From contig VXUF01000107.1 in the NCBI GenBank assembly GCA_009837085.1, forward strand, positions 1 to 62,058: 62,058 nucleotides of DNA, in the 5' to 3' direction. The number at the start of each line of letters is the position of its first letter. Position 1 is the first letter of the stretch. This document shows positions 1 through 8,787 of the stretch, one piece after another. This stretch comes from Holophagales bacterium. GTDB lineage: Bacteria > Acidobacteriota > Thermoanaerobaculia > Multivoradales > Multivoraceae. The notes below the pieces were generated by a model. The model saw only the letters and a program-made list of their open reading frames with translations, did not search any database and had not been told where the DNA came from. A program made the translations under genes and the position numbers.

Positions 1-1
1 G

Positions 2-2131
2 AACCGGGACGACTCGGGCAAGGCCACGGTCCGAGCCGTGCGCCTCGCCACGCCGCTCCGCATCGACGGCCAACTCGACGAGGCCCTCTACGAAGCCGTG
101 CCTCCGATTTCGGACTTCCTCCAGGTCGAGCCGCGGCCGGGGGAGCCGGCCACCGACAGGACGGATGTCTGGATCACGTTCGACGAAACCACGGTCTTCG
201 TGTCGCTCCGCTGCTGGCAGGACCCCGACCGGATCGCGGCCAACGACATGAGACGCGACTCATTCAGCGAAGACGACTACTTCGATATCGCTCTCGACAC
301 GTTTTACGATGGTCGTAACGCCGCCGTCTTCACCGTCTACGCCTCGGGCGGCCGCTTCGACGCCCAGGTCACCGACGAGAGCCAGATGAACGTCGACTGG
401 AATCCGGTCTGGGATCTCAGGACGGGAAGGTTCGAGGGCGGGTGGACGGCCGAAGCCGCGATCCCGTTCCGGTCGCTCAGGTATCGGCCCGGCCGCGCGC
501 AGATCTGGGGCGTCAACCTGCAGCGCTACACGCAGTGGAAGAACGAGAGTTCGACCCTGAACCGCATCCCGGTGGCGCTCGGCTCGATGGGCATCATGCA
601 GATGTCGCTGGCCGGACCCCTGGTTGGGCTGGAAGCCCCACCGGCCTCGAGGAACCTGGAGTTCAAGCCCTATCTGGTGGCCGACATGGTGAGCGACCGC
701 CTGGCGAACCCGGAGATCTCGAACGAGGTCAGCGCCGACCTCGGCATCGACATCAAGTACGGAGTGAGCCAGAACCTCACGGCCGACTTCACGTACAACA
801 CCGACTTCGCCCAGGTCGAGGCCGACCAGCAGCAGGTCGATCTGACCCGCTTCAGCCTCTTCTTTCCCGAGAAGCGCGACTTCTTCCTGGAGAACCAGGG
901 GACCTTCGGCTTTGGCGGCGCCCAGGCCGGCGGATTCGGTGGGCCAGACGACACGCCGTCCCTGTTCTACAGCCGCCGCATCGGCCTCCAGGACGGGCGC
1001 GCGATCCCGATCGAAGGCGGCGCCCGGCTGACCGGACGGACGGGCCGCTACACGCTCGGGCTGCTGAACATTCAGGCGGACGACGAACCGTTGTCGGGCG
1101 CCATGGCGACGAACTTCGGCGTCATGCGGCTCAAGCGGGACATCCTGCGCCGCAGCAGCGTCGGCGTCATCTACACCCGCCGTTCGATCGACCAGAGCGG
1201 CACCGGGCGCAACGAAGCCTACGGCGTCGACGGGACGTTCGCCTTCTTCGACAACCTCACCTTCAACACCTACTGGGCCGAAACGAACACACTGGGGCTC
1301 ACTGACGACGACGCCAGCTATCGCCTTCAGATGGACTACAACGGCGACCGCTACGGAGTCCAGCTCGAGCGGCTGCGGGTTGGCGGCAACTTCAACCCGG
1401 GCATCGGCTTCGTCCGCCGCCACGACATGCGCCGTTCCTTCGGCGAGTTCCGGTTCAGCCCGCGCCCGGCCGACAGCAAGCTGGTGCGCAAGTATTCGTG
1501 GTCCGGGTCGATGGCCTACATCGAGAACGGCGCCGGTCTGGTCGAGACGCGCGAGGCCGAGGCCGAGTTCGGCATCGAGTTCCACAGCGGGGACGAGATC
1601 GAACTGACGTATGTGCGGAGCTACGAGTTCCTCCCGCATCCGTTCCCCATCGCCTCGGACATCACGCTCGGGGTCGGCGGCTATGACTTCGACTACGTGC
1701 AGGCCCAACTGCAACTGGGCCAGCAGCGGCGGATCTCGGGCGGGTTCTTCCTTGAGTACGGCGACTTCTACAGCGGCCGGAAGACGTCCTTCGGCTGGGG
1801 CTGGGGGCGCGTGAATCTCAGCTCCCAGTTCCTGCTCGAACCCGGCATCTCGTTCAACCGCGTGGAGTTGCCGCAGGGCGACTTCGACGTGGAGCTCATC
1901 GACGTGCGAGCGGTCTACACGATGACGCCGCGCATGTTCGTGAGCGCGCTGTTCCAATACGACTCCGAAAGCCGGGGACTGGCGGCAAACGTGCGGCTGC
2001 GCTGGGAGTACACGCCCGGCAGCGAGCTCTTCATCGTCTACAACGAACAGCGCGACACGCTGAGACAGGGCTTTCCGGGACTCAACAACAGCGCCCTGAT
2101 CGTCAAGGTCACGCGGCTGTTCCAGTTGTAG
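2..2131 (+). CDS. DUF5916 / CBM9-like outer-membrane protein, 5' partial
   Basis: The frame is open to the left edge, so the N-terminus and signal peptide lie outside the window; a GTG at 38 is internal rather than the true start. The visible part begins with the CBM9-like domain (motif RIDGQLDEALY, then the strand pattern of a sugar-binding beta sandwich). It continues into the DUF5916 region, marked by FFPEKRDFFLENQ near residue 285, and ends in alternating aromatic strands typical of an outer-membrane beta-barrel. Members are common in Acidobacteriota and Bacteroidota and are thought to sit in the outer membrane; no substrate is established. The stop codon TAG directly abuts the stop codon of the convergent FG-GAP gene. 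Confidence 0.85.
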   Translation, partial: NRDDSGKATVRAVRLATPLRIDGQLDEALYEAVPPISDFLQVEPRPGEPATDRTDVWITFDETTVFVSLRCWQDPDRIAANDMRRDSFSEDDYFDIALDTFYDGRNAAVFTVYASGGRFDAQVTDESQMNVDWNPVWDLRTGRFEGGWTAEAAIPFRSLRYRPGRAQIWGVNLQRYTQWKNESSTLNRIPVALGSMGIMQMSLAGPLVGLEAPPASRNLEFKPYLVADMVSDRLANPEISNEVSADLGIDIKYGVSQNLTADFTYNTDFAQVEADQQQVDLTRFSLFFPEKRDFFLENQGTFGFGGAQAGGFGGPDDTPSLFYSRRIGLQDGRAIPIEGGARLTGRTGRYTLGLLNIQADDEPLSGAMATNFGVMRLKRDILRRSSVGVIYTRRSIDQSGTGRNEAYGVDGTFAFFDNLTFNTYWAETNTLGLTDDDASYRLQMDYNGDRYGVQLERLRVGGNFNPGIGFVRRHDMRRSFGEFRFSPRPADSKLVRKYSWSGSMAYIENGAGLVETREAEAEFGIEFHSGDEIELTYVRSYEFLPHPFPIASDITLGVGGYDFDYVQAQLQLGQQRRISGGFFLEYGDFYSGRKTSFGWGWGRVNLSSQFLLEPGISFNRVELPQGDFDVELIDVRAVYTMTPRMFVSALFQYDSESRGLAANVRLRWEYTPGSELFIVYNEQRDTLRQGFPGLNNSALIVKVTRLFQL

Positions 2132-3706
2132 CTACCGCGACATCAGCACCGTCAGGCGATGAGGCGCCGTGGCCGACGTGTGGTGCATCAGGACATCCTG
2201 CCTGCCGTCCCGATTCAGGTCGGCGAGCCACGTGTACTCCTCGTCCTCGGGGACGGGGATCGTGATCCGCTGAGGTTTCCTTGCGAGCAACTCCGGACCC
2301 GGAACGCCCAGATGGACATGCAGCCTCTTCCGGTTCCTCGCGATCACGGCGTCAGAAAGTCCGTCGCCGTTCACGTCCCCCAGCCGGACCGCCGGCCAGA
2401 ACGTCCTCTCGCCAGTCTTCCTGGGAGACCTCGGCCTGATCTCTCGCACGGCTGACGGACGTCGCGCGTAGCGGCCGTCCTCCATGCGGAAGAACTCGAG
2501 GTCGAACGATCCGGCGCCGGTGAAGATCGACATGACGAGCACCCGGATGGCCGAGAAGACCGTCGGCTCGAAAGCCGTCACGATCACGTCGACCTGGCCG
2601 TCGCGGTCGAAGTCGTGCCGGTCGATTCCGGAGATGATGCCATCGGACTCGACCACCGCACCCGGTTCAGGTGAGAACTCCACCCCGCCCGAACCCGGCG
2701 CGCCGAAGTACACCTCGTACGAGGAGCGCATCTTCCACAGACTCGCGCCCTTCAACTCAAACACCACCAGGTCGGTCACGCCGTCTCCATCCATGTCAGT
2801 CAGCGAGTGCAGCACTCTGCCCTTGCTTTCGCCCTCGGGCATGTGATCCATGCGCCGGCTGCGGATTCCCGCCGGCGCGGCGAGCGAAGCGATCTGGTCG
2901 GAATCGAACGCGATTCCGGCCCTGAACGCCCGGACCTCCGGTGAGAAGAGTCCCTGTTCGGTCTGAAGATGCACCACGAAGTGGTCGCCGTTCCAGAACA
3001 CCAGATCGTCGCGGCCGTCAAGGTCGTAGTCCATCTCGTGGATGCGGCCGCCCTCCTCCCAGGGGATGTAACGGTACCCATCGGCCCCGTAGACGCGGTC
3101 CAGGCCGGTAGACGGGCTGATCCTCAGCGGTTCCGAGAACGAGCCGCCGCTCCCCTGAACGAGCACCTGGAATCCATGCCCATGCGGCACCGCCAGGTCG
3201 TCACGACCGTCGCCGTTGAGATCGCGAGTGACGTCCACATGGAGAACCTCGCTTCTCGGCGACGCGTTGAAGTCCGAGGTCACGGCAACGAGTTCCCGTT
3301 CCTCCCCAGTAGCCGGATCGAACCACGTCAGCCGGCCGTCGCCGTACGCGACCAGGCGGTCTCTACCGTCAATCTTCGCGATGTCCACGAACGACACGTC
3401 CCGGCGCAGCGAAGTCTCGACGACTGGCAACCAGTCGCCGTCCAGGAAACTGAAGATGGTCAGCCGGCGCTCGCCGTCGCCGTCGACGTAGAGGGCAGCC
3501 AGATCCGCGACCGGGCCGTTCGAGAGAGACCCAGTCAACACGGTCAGCCGATCGGCGGTGCCGAGGACAACGTCGTGGCGGGTCGGCGTAAATGCCGGCG
3601 GCGGTTCGGTGCCGGCTTGTGTCGCGGCCGGCGCCACGCCTGCCGACAGGAACAGCCCGGCGATCAGTATGCAAACCCGGCTGCGCCGATAGTGCCGGCC
3701 CGTCAT
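2132..3706 (-). CDS. Secreted FG-GAP/VCBS repeat protein, second of tandem pair
   Basis: The product is 524 aa with an N-terminal signal peptide (hydrophobic run ending near APAATQA). It carries several FG-GAP-type calcium loops of the D-x-N/D-x-D-G-x-x-D form, for example DLNGDGRDD, DMDGDGVTD, DFDRDGQVD, DVNGDGLSD and DLNRDGRQD, which suggests a beta-propeller. The start ATG overlaps the stop of the upstream paralog (ATGA), so the two are probably translationally coupled in one operon. The two proteins align along their whole length and end with the same DVLMHH...P-HR-T-LxSR pattern, so this is a tandem duplication. The repeats indicate an extracellular or periplasmic protein; no catalytic domain is visible and no function can be assigned. 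Confidence 0.85.
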   Translation of the reverse strand: MTGRHYRRSRVCILIAGLFLSAGVAPAATQAGTEPPPAFTPTRHDVVLGTADRLTVLTGSLSNGPVADLAALYVDGDGERRLTIFSFLDGDWLPVVETSLRRDVSFVDIAKIDGRDRLVAYGDGRLTWFDPATGEERELVAVTSDFNASPRSEVLHVDVTRDLNGDGRDDLAVPHGHGFQVLVQGSGGSFSEPLRISPSTGLDRVYGADGYRYIPWEEGGRIHEMDYDLDGRDDLVFWNGDHFVVHLQTEQGLFSPEVRAFRAGIAFDSDQIASLAAPAGIRSRRMDHMPEGESKGRVLHSLTDMDGDGVTDLVVFELKGASLWKMRSSYEVYFGAPGSGGVEFSPEPGAVVESDGIISGIDRHDFDRDGQVDVIVTAFEPTVFSAIRVLVMSIFTGAGSFDLEFFRMEDGRYARRPSAVREIRPRSPRKTGERTFWPAVRLGDVNGDGLSDAVIARNRKRLHVHLGVPGPELLARKPQRITIPVPEDEEYTWLADLNRDGRQDVLMHHTSATAPHRLTVLMSR

Positions 3707-5301
3707 CGGGAGATCAGCATCGTCACGCGATGCGGCTCGGTAGTGGACGGATGATGCATGAGGACGTCCTGCTTACCGTCCCTGTTGAGGTCCACCAGCC
3801 AGGTGTACTCCTCGCTGGGCATGGGGACGGTCAGCTTCTCAGGCCGCCGCGTGAACAGCGCCGGCCCCTGCACGCCGAGATAGACACGCAGTTCTTCCGG
3901 GCCCTGTTGTACCAACAGGTCCGAGCGGCTGTCGCCGTTCACATCCCCGATCAACACCGAAGGGTGGAAGATGCTCTTTTGCCCTGAAACGCCGGGGGCG
4001 CGCCCCTTGACCCTGCGGGTGGCGTTCGGCTCGTCGGGGTAGACGCCACCCTTCATGCGGTAGAACTCCAGATGCATCCGCACGGAGCGAGTCAGCATCC
4101 CCCGGCCCACCATGCCCATCGTCTTGAAGAAGCCGAACTTCATCGTGGTGAACATCATGTCGACCTGGCCGTCGCCGTCGAAGTCGTGGGGTCCCAACAC
4201 GAACGGGAGACCGTCCGACCGGATCGCGCTACCCGCCTCGGACGCGAACACGATGCCGCCATCGGGTGTCGGCGCGCCGAGATACACCTCGTAGGCGGAG
4301 TGAACGCTCCACATGCTCCTGATCGTCAGCGAGAAAACCACCAGGTCGGCAACGCCGTCGCCGTTCATGTCGGTCAGGGAGTGCAGCACACTTCCCTGCT
4401 TGGCTCCGGTCAACTGGTGATCCAGACGCCGGCGACGCACCTCCTGGGGAGCGGCGAGGAAGGCAGGGTCGTCCGAGTCGAAGGTCACTTCGGTCGTGAA
4501 CGTCCGGGCCCGCGAGCTGAACAACCCGTGTTCATCCTGGAGATGCGCTTGGAAGCGGTCCTGATTCCAGAACACGAGATCGGTTCGACCGTCCAGGTCG
4601 ACGTCCACTTCGTGGAAGCGGCCACCCTGAACCCAGGGCTGATGCCGGTATCCGTCGGCAGCGTAGACACGGTCGAGCCCGCCCTCGGGGCCGATCTTCA
4701 GCGCTTCGGCGAACGCGCCGCCGCTCAGTTGAACGAGCACCTGGAAGCCGCGGCCATGCGGTATGACCAGGTCGTCGCGGCCGTCTCCGTTCAGGTCGCG
4801 AGTGATGTCGACATGGAGAACCTCGGCCCGGGAAGTGCCGCCGAAGTCAGAGATCACTGCCGCGAGTTCCCGTTCCGCCGCCGCCTCGGGGTCGAACCAG
4901 GTCAGGCGGCCGGCGCCGTAGGCGATCAGTCGGTCAAGGCCGTTGATGTTGGCGACATCGACGAAGGACACATCTGGACGGAGAGTGGCCTCGACTCCCT
5001 GGTCCCAGCCACCGTCGACGAACGAGAAGACGCGAAGGCGGCGACCTCCGTTGACGTCCACATCCACCGCGGCGAGATCCGCCACCGAACCACCCGAGAG
5101 GAACCCGGCCAGCACGGTCTGACGATTCGCGGCCCCCGTGACTACGTCGTAGCGAGCGGGGACATACGCCGGAGCAGGTCCGGCGTCGGTATGCGCCGAG
5201 GCGGGCACCACGCATCCCCACATACAAATCCGAAGCGCCAGCATGGAGGTCCGGCTTGATCGATACCGCCTCCTGCCGCCGCTCGTCAGTCGCTTTTTCA
5301 T
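3703..5301 (-). CDS. Secreted FG-GAP/VCBS repeat protein, first of tandem pair
   Basis: The product is 532 aa with a signal peptide (SMLALRICMWGCVVPASAHT region) and the same series of D-x-D-x-D-G-x-x-D calcium loops as its downstream paralog (DLNGDGRDD, DMNGDGVAD, DFDGDGQVD, DVNGDSRSD, DLNRDGKQD). The start is ATG at 5301, preceded by the strong Shine-Dalgarno GGAGGAAG. It is the first gene of a two-gene operon and is divergent from a TetR-family gene. The shared intergenic region holds a near-consensus promoter for this gene overlapped by two perfect inverted repeats, so the pair is probably repressed by the TetR protein. The domain call is secure; the biological role is unknown. Confidence 0.85.
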   Translation of the reverse strand: MKKRLTSGGRRRYRSSRTSMLALRICMWGCVVPASAHTDAGPAPAYVPARYDVVTGAANRQTVLAGFLSGGSVADLAAVDVDVNGGRRLRVFSFVDGGWDQGVEATLRPDVSFVDVANINGLDRLIAYGAGRLTWFDPEAAAERELAAVISDFGGTSRAEVLHVDITRDLNGDGRDDLVIPHGRGFQVLVQLSGGAFAEALKIGPEGGLDRVYAADGYRHQPWVQGGRFHEVDVDLDGRTDLVFWNQDRFQAHLQDEHGLFSSRARTFTTEVTFDSDDPAFLAAPQEVRRRRLDHQLTGAKQGSVLHSLTDMNGDGVADLVVFSLTIRSMWSVHSAYEVYLGAPTPDGGIVFASEAGSAIRSDGLPFVLGPHDFDGDGQVDMMFTTMKFGFFKTMGMVGRGMLTRSVRMHLEFYRMKGGVYPDEPNATRRVKGRAPGVSGQKSIFHPSVLIGDVNGDSRSDLLVQQGPEELRVYLGVQGPALFTRRPEKLTVPMPSEEYTWLVDLNRDGKQDVLMHHPSTTEPHRVTMLISR

Positions 5302-5323
5302 GGTGTTTCTTCCTCCACAACGT

Positions 5324-5340
5324 TGTTGACGGCGTCAACA
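5324..5340. promoter_or_regulatory. TetR operator O1
   Basis: This is a perfect 7-3-7 inverted repeat, TGTTGAC GGC GTCAACA. It overlaps the -10 element of the promoter that reads toward the FG-GAP operon. The identical half-sites recur in O2, 27 bp away centre to centre. The arm length and position between a tetR-type gene and its divergent neighbour are typical of TetR-family operators. Confidence 0.85.
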
Positions 5341-5365
5341 TACACTGCGTTGTTGACAATGTCAA
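5337..5365 (-). promoter_or_regulatory. Sigma-70 type promoter of the FG-GAP operon
   Basis: Reading on the minus strand there is TTGACA (5365-5360), a 17-bp spacer, then TATGTT (5342-5337). This is close to the sigma-70 consensus and about 35 bp upstream of the operon start codon. Both hexamers lie under the TetR inverted repeats, a classic repression layout. Confidence 0.75.
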
Positions 5366-5367
5366 CA
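5351..5367. promoter_or_regulatory. TetR operator O2
   Basis: This is a perfect 7-3-7 inverted repeat, TGTTGAC AAT GTCAACA, with the same half-sites as O1 and only the 3-bp spacer different. It covers the -35 hexamer of the FG-GAP operon promoter and lies 13 bp upstream of the tetR -10-like hexamer, so one bound repressor could control both directions. Confidence 0.85.
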
Positions 5368-5379
5368 CCACGCCCCTGC

Positions 5380-5385
5380 CATAAT
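5380..5385 (+). promoter_or_regulatory. -10 element of tetR, leaderless layout
   Basis: CATAAT lies 5 nt before the tetR ATG, too close to leave room for a ribosome-binding site. Transcription would start at or near the A of the ATG. The same arrangement recurs at several other genes in the window. Confidence 0.5.
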
Positions 5386-5390
5386 CGCTC

Positions 5391-5993
5391 ATGGCCGAAC
5401 GGGCCCGTACCTACCACCACGGTGACCTGCGAGCGTCGCTGGTCGAGGAAGCCGCCGCCATGATCTCGGAGGCCGGCACCGCCAGTGTGACGATGCGGGC
5501 GATCGGCGGCCGGCTCGGCGTGTCGCGGGCCGCGCCCTACCGCCACTTCCCGGACAAGACGGCGCTCCTGGTGGCGGTCGCCGTCGAGGGGTTCCGGCGT
5601 CTCAACCAACGTCTCCGGGGTAGCGGCACCGGCACATCGGGATCGAGCGTAGAGCGACTCCGGCACATGGGAGAACAGTACGTCCGCTTCGCCCTCGAGA
5701 ACCCGGCGCACTACCGCCTGATGTACGGCAGGGAGGCGCTGGCGCGCCAGGACCACCCCGAGCTGCGCGAGGCTGCCGGCGCCCTCCTCGAGCACCTGAT
5801 CGGCGTGATCCGCGTACACCAGGAGCGCGGCGAAATCGAGCGAGAGGATCCGCGAGCCCAGGCCTATGTGGCCTGGAGCGCGGTGCATGGACTGGCGTCG
5901 CTCCTGATCGAGCGGCAGATCGACCCGAACGTCGACGTGAACGCGCTGCTCAGTCAGACCACGCAGACACTGCTCGACGGAATGCGGGACTAG
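5391..5993 (+). CDS. TetR/AcrR family transcriptional regulator
   Basis: The protein is 200 aa, the usual TetR length. The N-terminal helix-turn-helix covers about residues 10-60, with the TetR signature ...TMRAIGGRLGVSRAAPYRHFPDKTALL. The C-terminal part resembles the WHG-type ligand domain (TetR_C_33) found with this HTH. It is divergent from the FG-GAP operon, and the two perfect operators between them make it the likely repressor of that operon and of itself. The inducer is unknown. It ends 4 bp before the stop of the convergent winged-helix regulator. Confidence 0.9.
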   Translation: MAERARTYHHGDLRASLVEEAAAMISEAGTASVTMRAIGGRLGVSRAAPYRHFPDKTALLVAVAVEGFRRLNQRLRGSGTGTSGSSVERLRHMGEQYVRFALENPAHYRLMYGREALARQDHPELREAAGALLEHLIGVIRVHQERGEIEREDPRAQAYVAWSAVHGLASLLIERQIDPNVDVNALLSQTTQTLLDGMRD

Positions 5994-5997
5994 GGGA

Positions 5998-6780
5998 TCA
6001 GCCCCACTCCGGCCTCCACACCTCCTGGTTGTCCGTCGGGACCCTTCTCGCCCGACGAGCGTTCGGAGTCCGGAGTTCGACATTCACCCGACGCGCGATC
6101 GCCCGCGCGATGTCCTCCTGAATCTGGATCTGGGAGATCGTGCCGAGGACCCGGTCGTAGTGGCGGGACCAGAGATGGATGCCGTCGGTGACCCGGATGA
6201 GCTGAACCGAGATCCGTACGCGGTCGCCGGACCTTCGTACGCTGCCTTCGAGGATCGCCGCCACGTTCAGCTTCCGGCCGAACCGAGGCGCGCTCAGGCC
6301 GGCGAGACCCTCGTCGAAGGAGGAGGTTCGGGACAGGACCCGCAGTCCATCGACCCGAACCAGCGCCTCGGTGACCTCCTCCACCAGCCCCTCGCAGAAG
6401 AAGTCCTGTTCCGGATCGGAACTCATGTTGGCGAAGGGCCTGATCGCGATCGATCCTCCGACCGGGGTCTTCACCGGAGCCGTAAAGCGGTAGCCGCGGC
6501 CGGGAACCGTGACGACGTACTGCGTCTCCCGATCCTGACCCAGGATCTTCCGCAGCACGGACAGGTTGTGCGTGAGGTTGCTCTCGGCGACGTTGGTGTC
6601 GGGCCACACCATGGCCATCAACTCGTCCTTGTGGATCAGACGGTCGCGGTTCTCGACCAGCACTTTCAGCGTCTGGAAGACCTTCGGCCGCACTGGAACG
6701 ACCCGCCCACTGCGCAGCAACCGGCGCTCGGCAGCATCGAGAAGAAACGGCCCGAAGGCGTAGGTGGGACGCTCTGCCAC
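5998..6780 (-). CDS. CadC-like winged-helix regulator with TolB-like domain, TPR part missing
   Basis: The product is 260 aa. Residues about 5-100 form an OmpR/PhoB-type winged helix (RPKVFQTLKVLVENRDRLIHKDEL, then SNLTHNLSVLRKILG and PGRGYRF). Residues about 110-235 form the TolB/FlgO-like beta domain (IAIRPFANMSSDPEQDFFCEGLVEE and GSVRRSGDRVRI). In Acidobacteriota such proteins normally continue with a PTDN..AY.LYL..R segment into a long TPR array. Here the reading stops right after PTDNQEV, followed by PEWG and a stop, so the TPR sensor is absent. It may be a truncated but active DNA-binding protein or a decaying gene. It lies 100 bp downstream of a PQQ dehydrogenase on the same strand. 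Confidence 0.8.
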   Translation of the reverse strand: MAERPTYAFGPFLLDAAERRLLRSGRVVPVRPKVFQTLKVLVENRDRLIHKDELMAMVWPDTNVAESNLTHNLSVLRKILGQDRETQYVVTVPGRGYRFTAPVKTPVGGSIAIRPFANMSSDPEQDFFCEGLVEEVTEALVRVDGLRVLSRTSSFDEGLAGLSAPRFGRKLNVAAILEGSVRRSGDRVRISVQLIRVTDGIHLWSRHYDRVLGTISQIQIQEDIARAIARRVNVELRTPNARRARRVPTDNQEVWRPEWG

Positions 6781-6880
6781 CAGGAACCTCCGTCAGGGAC
6801 CGGACGCCGGCCTTCACGCGGGTTGCGCTCAGCGGCGCCGGGATTTGATTCGGAATCTTGGATCCTAGCAGCCCGCGTCG

Positions 6881-8671
6881 CTAGCGGCGCTCGGGCAGCG
6901 CGAAGACGTACAAGTTGCCGCCCCGGGCACGGGCGGCGCCCTCGGGCGTGTGCCTGAGGCTTCCCGGCCCGGTCGAGATGGCAACGTACTGGCGACCGTC
7001 GACGGCATAGGAGATCGGATAGCCCATGGCCGGCGCACCCAGACCGACTTCCCATAGAACCTCGCCGGTCTCGTGGTCGAAGGCGCGGAAGGAGCCGCTC
7101 GAGTCGCCACCGAAGATCAGGCCGCCGCCCGTCGCCACGACCGAGTAGGTCGCGCCCTCGGTCTCGAACAGCCACTTCGTCTCACCCGTGACGGCGGAGA
7201 TCGCGTACACCGTGCCGAGGTACTCCTCGCCGGGCGCCTGGATGTGGTCGGCAGCCAGGTTGTAGATCGCCACCTGCTGCTCGAACGCCTGGGCCCGCGG
7301 ACTGTTCGTGTCGCCGGTCACCAGCATCCGCGCGCACATGTTGCGCAGCGGGTAGTACATCGTTTGGGTGAGCGGGCTGTAGGAGCCGGCCTCCCAGTCC
7401 TTCCCACCGATCCAGGTCGGACACACGAGCATCTCCTGATCGAGCTCCGTGAAGATGATCTCGGTGTTCTCGACCGCCCGCCCCGTCGTCTCGTCGATGT
7501 CGACGACCACGTTCTGCGGCACGGTCGGCCGCGCCCACAGGAACTCGCCGGTCACACGGTCCAGCGTGTAGACGAAGCCGGTCTTGCCCGGGATGCCCGT
7601 CATCAGCTTGCGTGTCTCGCCCGGTTCGAGACCCTCCCGGATCCAGCGCACGGCCTCCGGGTCGGGCGAAACCGGAAGGTCGACGAGGATGCGTTCGAAC
7701 GGATGGTCCAGGTCCCAGTGGTCGTTCAGATGCTGGAAGTACCACCGGATCTCGCCGGTGTCCGCCTCCAGCGCCAGCGTCGAGTTGTGGTAGAGGTGCG
7801 TCAACTCCGTGCCGCCCAGCATGAACTTGGGCGCCGGCGAAGTAACGGCGGTGCCGAAGTAGATGAGCTCAAGCTCCGGGTCGTAGCTGGGCACCATCCA
7901 GGTGCCGACGTGGTGCCGCTTCTCGAACGGCACGTCGCCCCAGGTCTCGTCTCCGGGTTCACCCGGCGCCGGCATGGTCCGCGTCCGCCAGAGTTCCTTT
8001 CCCGTCAGCGCGTCGAGCGCGATCATGATGCAGGACTGTGGACCGCCCCAGGGACGGCAGCTCCTTCCCGAGACGACGCGACCGCCGGCGACGATCGGGC
8101 CCGAGCTGTGGGTCGCCGGATTGACCTTCCAGTCCAGGACCTGCGTCTCCCAGACCAGCTCGCCGGTCTCGGCGTCCAGGGCGAAGGCGTGGTTGTCGTC
8201 GCTGTTGTTCAGGATCAGCCGGTCGTAGATCGCGATGTTCCGGTTGTTCTTCGCATTGAAGCCGACCTGGGCGTAGAGCCCCTCGGGCTGCTCGCGCGTG
8301 TAGCGCCAGATGAAGTCGCCCGTCGTCGAGTCGACCGCCTCGATCGTGTCTTCGAACGAGGGGATGTAGAGAACGCCGTCGTAGGCCAGGGGCGTGATCT
8401 CGGAGGTCCCGACGGCGATCTCCCGTGACCAGACCAGGCCGAGCTGGTCGACATTCCCGCGATCGACCTGGTCCAGCGGGCTGTAACCCCAACTGTCGAA
8501 GGTGCGCCGGAACATCAGCCATTCCGAGTCGGGCGGGTTCTCGAGCATCTCGTCCGTGACCGGCACGAACGTCGATTCCGCGTCCTGAGCTGCCGATCCA
8601 GCGCCGAAACCAACGATCAGGGCCAGGGTCAAGACAACCAGCCCGCGGCCAGGCAGACAAGCATTCCTCAC
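6881..8671 (-). CDS. PQQ-dependent dehydrogenase (quinoprotein), periplasmic
   Basis: The start is placed at GTG 8671, which gives a good signal peptide (RNACLPGRG, then a hydrophobic stretch ending SAAQD) and has GGAG about 10 nt upstream; the frame stays open further upstream but encodes unlikely Arg-rich sequence. The mature part is an eight-bladed quinoprotein beta-propeller with repeated A-x-D-x-x-T-G-x-x-x-W motifs (AVDSTTGDFIW, ALDAETGELVW, ALDALTGKELW, ALEADTGEIRW, AFDHETGEVLW). Such enzymes oxidise alcohols or aldose sugars in the periplasm. Unlike the paralog at 10110 there is no C-terminal cytochrome. It is divergent from the enolase-superfamily gene. Confidence 0.85.
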   Translation of the reverse strand: MRNACLPGRGLVVLTLALIVGFGAGSAAQDAESTFVPVTDEMLENPPDSEWLMFRRTFDSWGYSPLDQVDRGNVDQLGLVWSREIAVGTSEITPLAYDGVLYIPSFEDTIEAVDSTTGDFIWRYTREQPEGLYAQVGFNAKNNRNIAIYDRLILNNSDDNHAFALDAETGELVWETQVLDWKVNPATHSSGPIVAGGRVVSGRSCRPWGGPQSCIMIALDALTGKELWRTRTMPAPGEPGDETWGDVPFEKRHHVGTWMVPSYDPELELIYFGTAVTSPAPKFMLGGTELTHLYHNSTLALEADTGEIRWYFQHLNDHWDLDHPFERILVDLPVSPDPEAVRWIREGLEPGETRKLMTGIPGKTGFVYTLDRVTGEFLWARPTVPQNVVVDIDETTGRAVENTEIIFTELDQEMLVCPTWIGGKDWEAGSYSPLTQTMYYPLRNMCARMLVTGDTNSPRAQAFEQQVAIYNLAADHIQAPGEEYLGTVYAISAVTGETKWLFETEGATYSVVATGGGLIFGGDSSGSFRAFDHETGEVLWEVGLGAPAMGYPISYAVDGRQYVAISTGPGSLRHTPEGAARARGGNLYVFALPERR

Positions 8672-8787
8672 TGCGACGCTCCGTTCCTCGCTGTCTTCAA
8701 GACGAGCCGGGGACTGTAGCAGCCGCGACGAGCCGCGTTCCGGGTGACATGATCGACCAATCCGCCAACACTTGGGAAGCACCCGAC

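Noticed and set aside
260..1957. Long open frame on the minus strand opposite the DUF5916 gene
   Set aside because: It is antisense to a well-supported gene and its His/Arg/Val-rich sequence matches no protein fold; long antisense frames are expected at this GC content.
4072..5259. 395-codon plus-strand frame over the FG-GAP gene
   Set aside because: It is a shadow of the calcium-loop repeats on the other strand, with no ribosome-binding site and no protein-like features.
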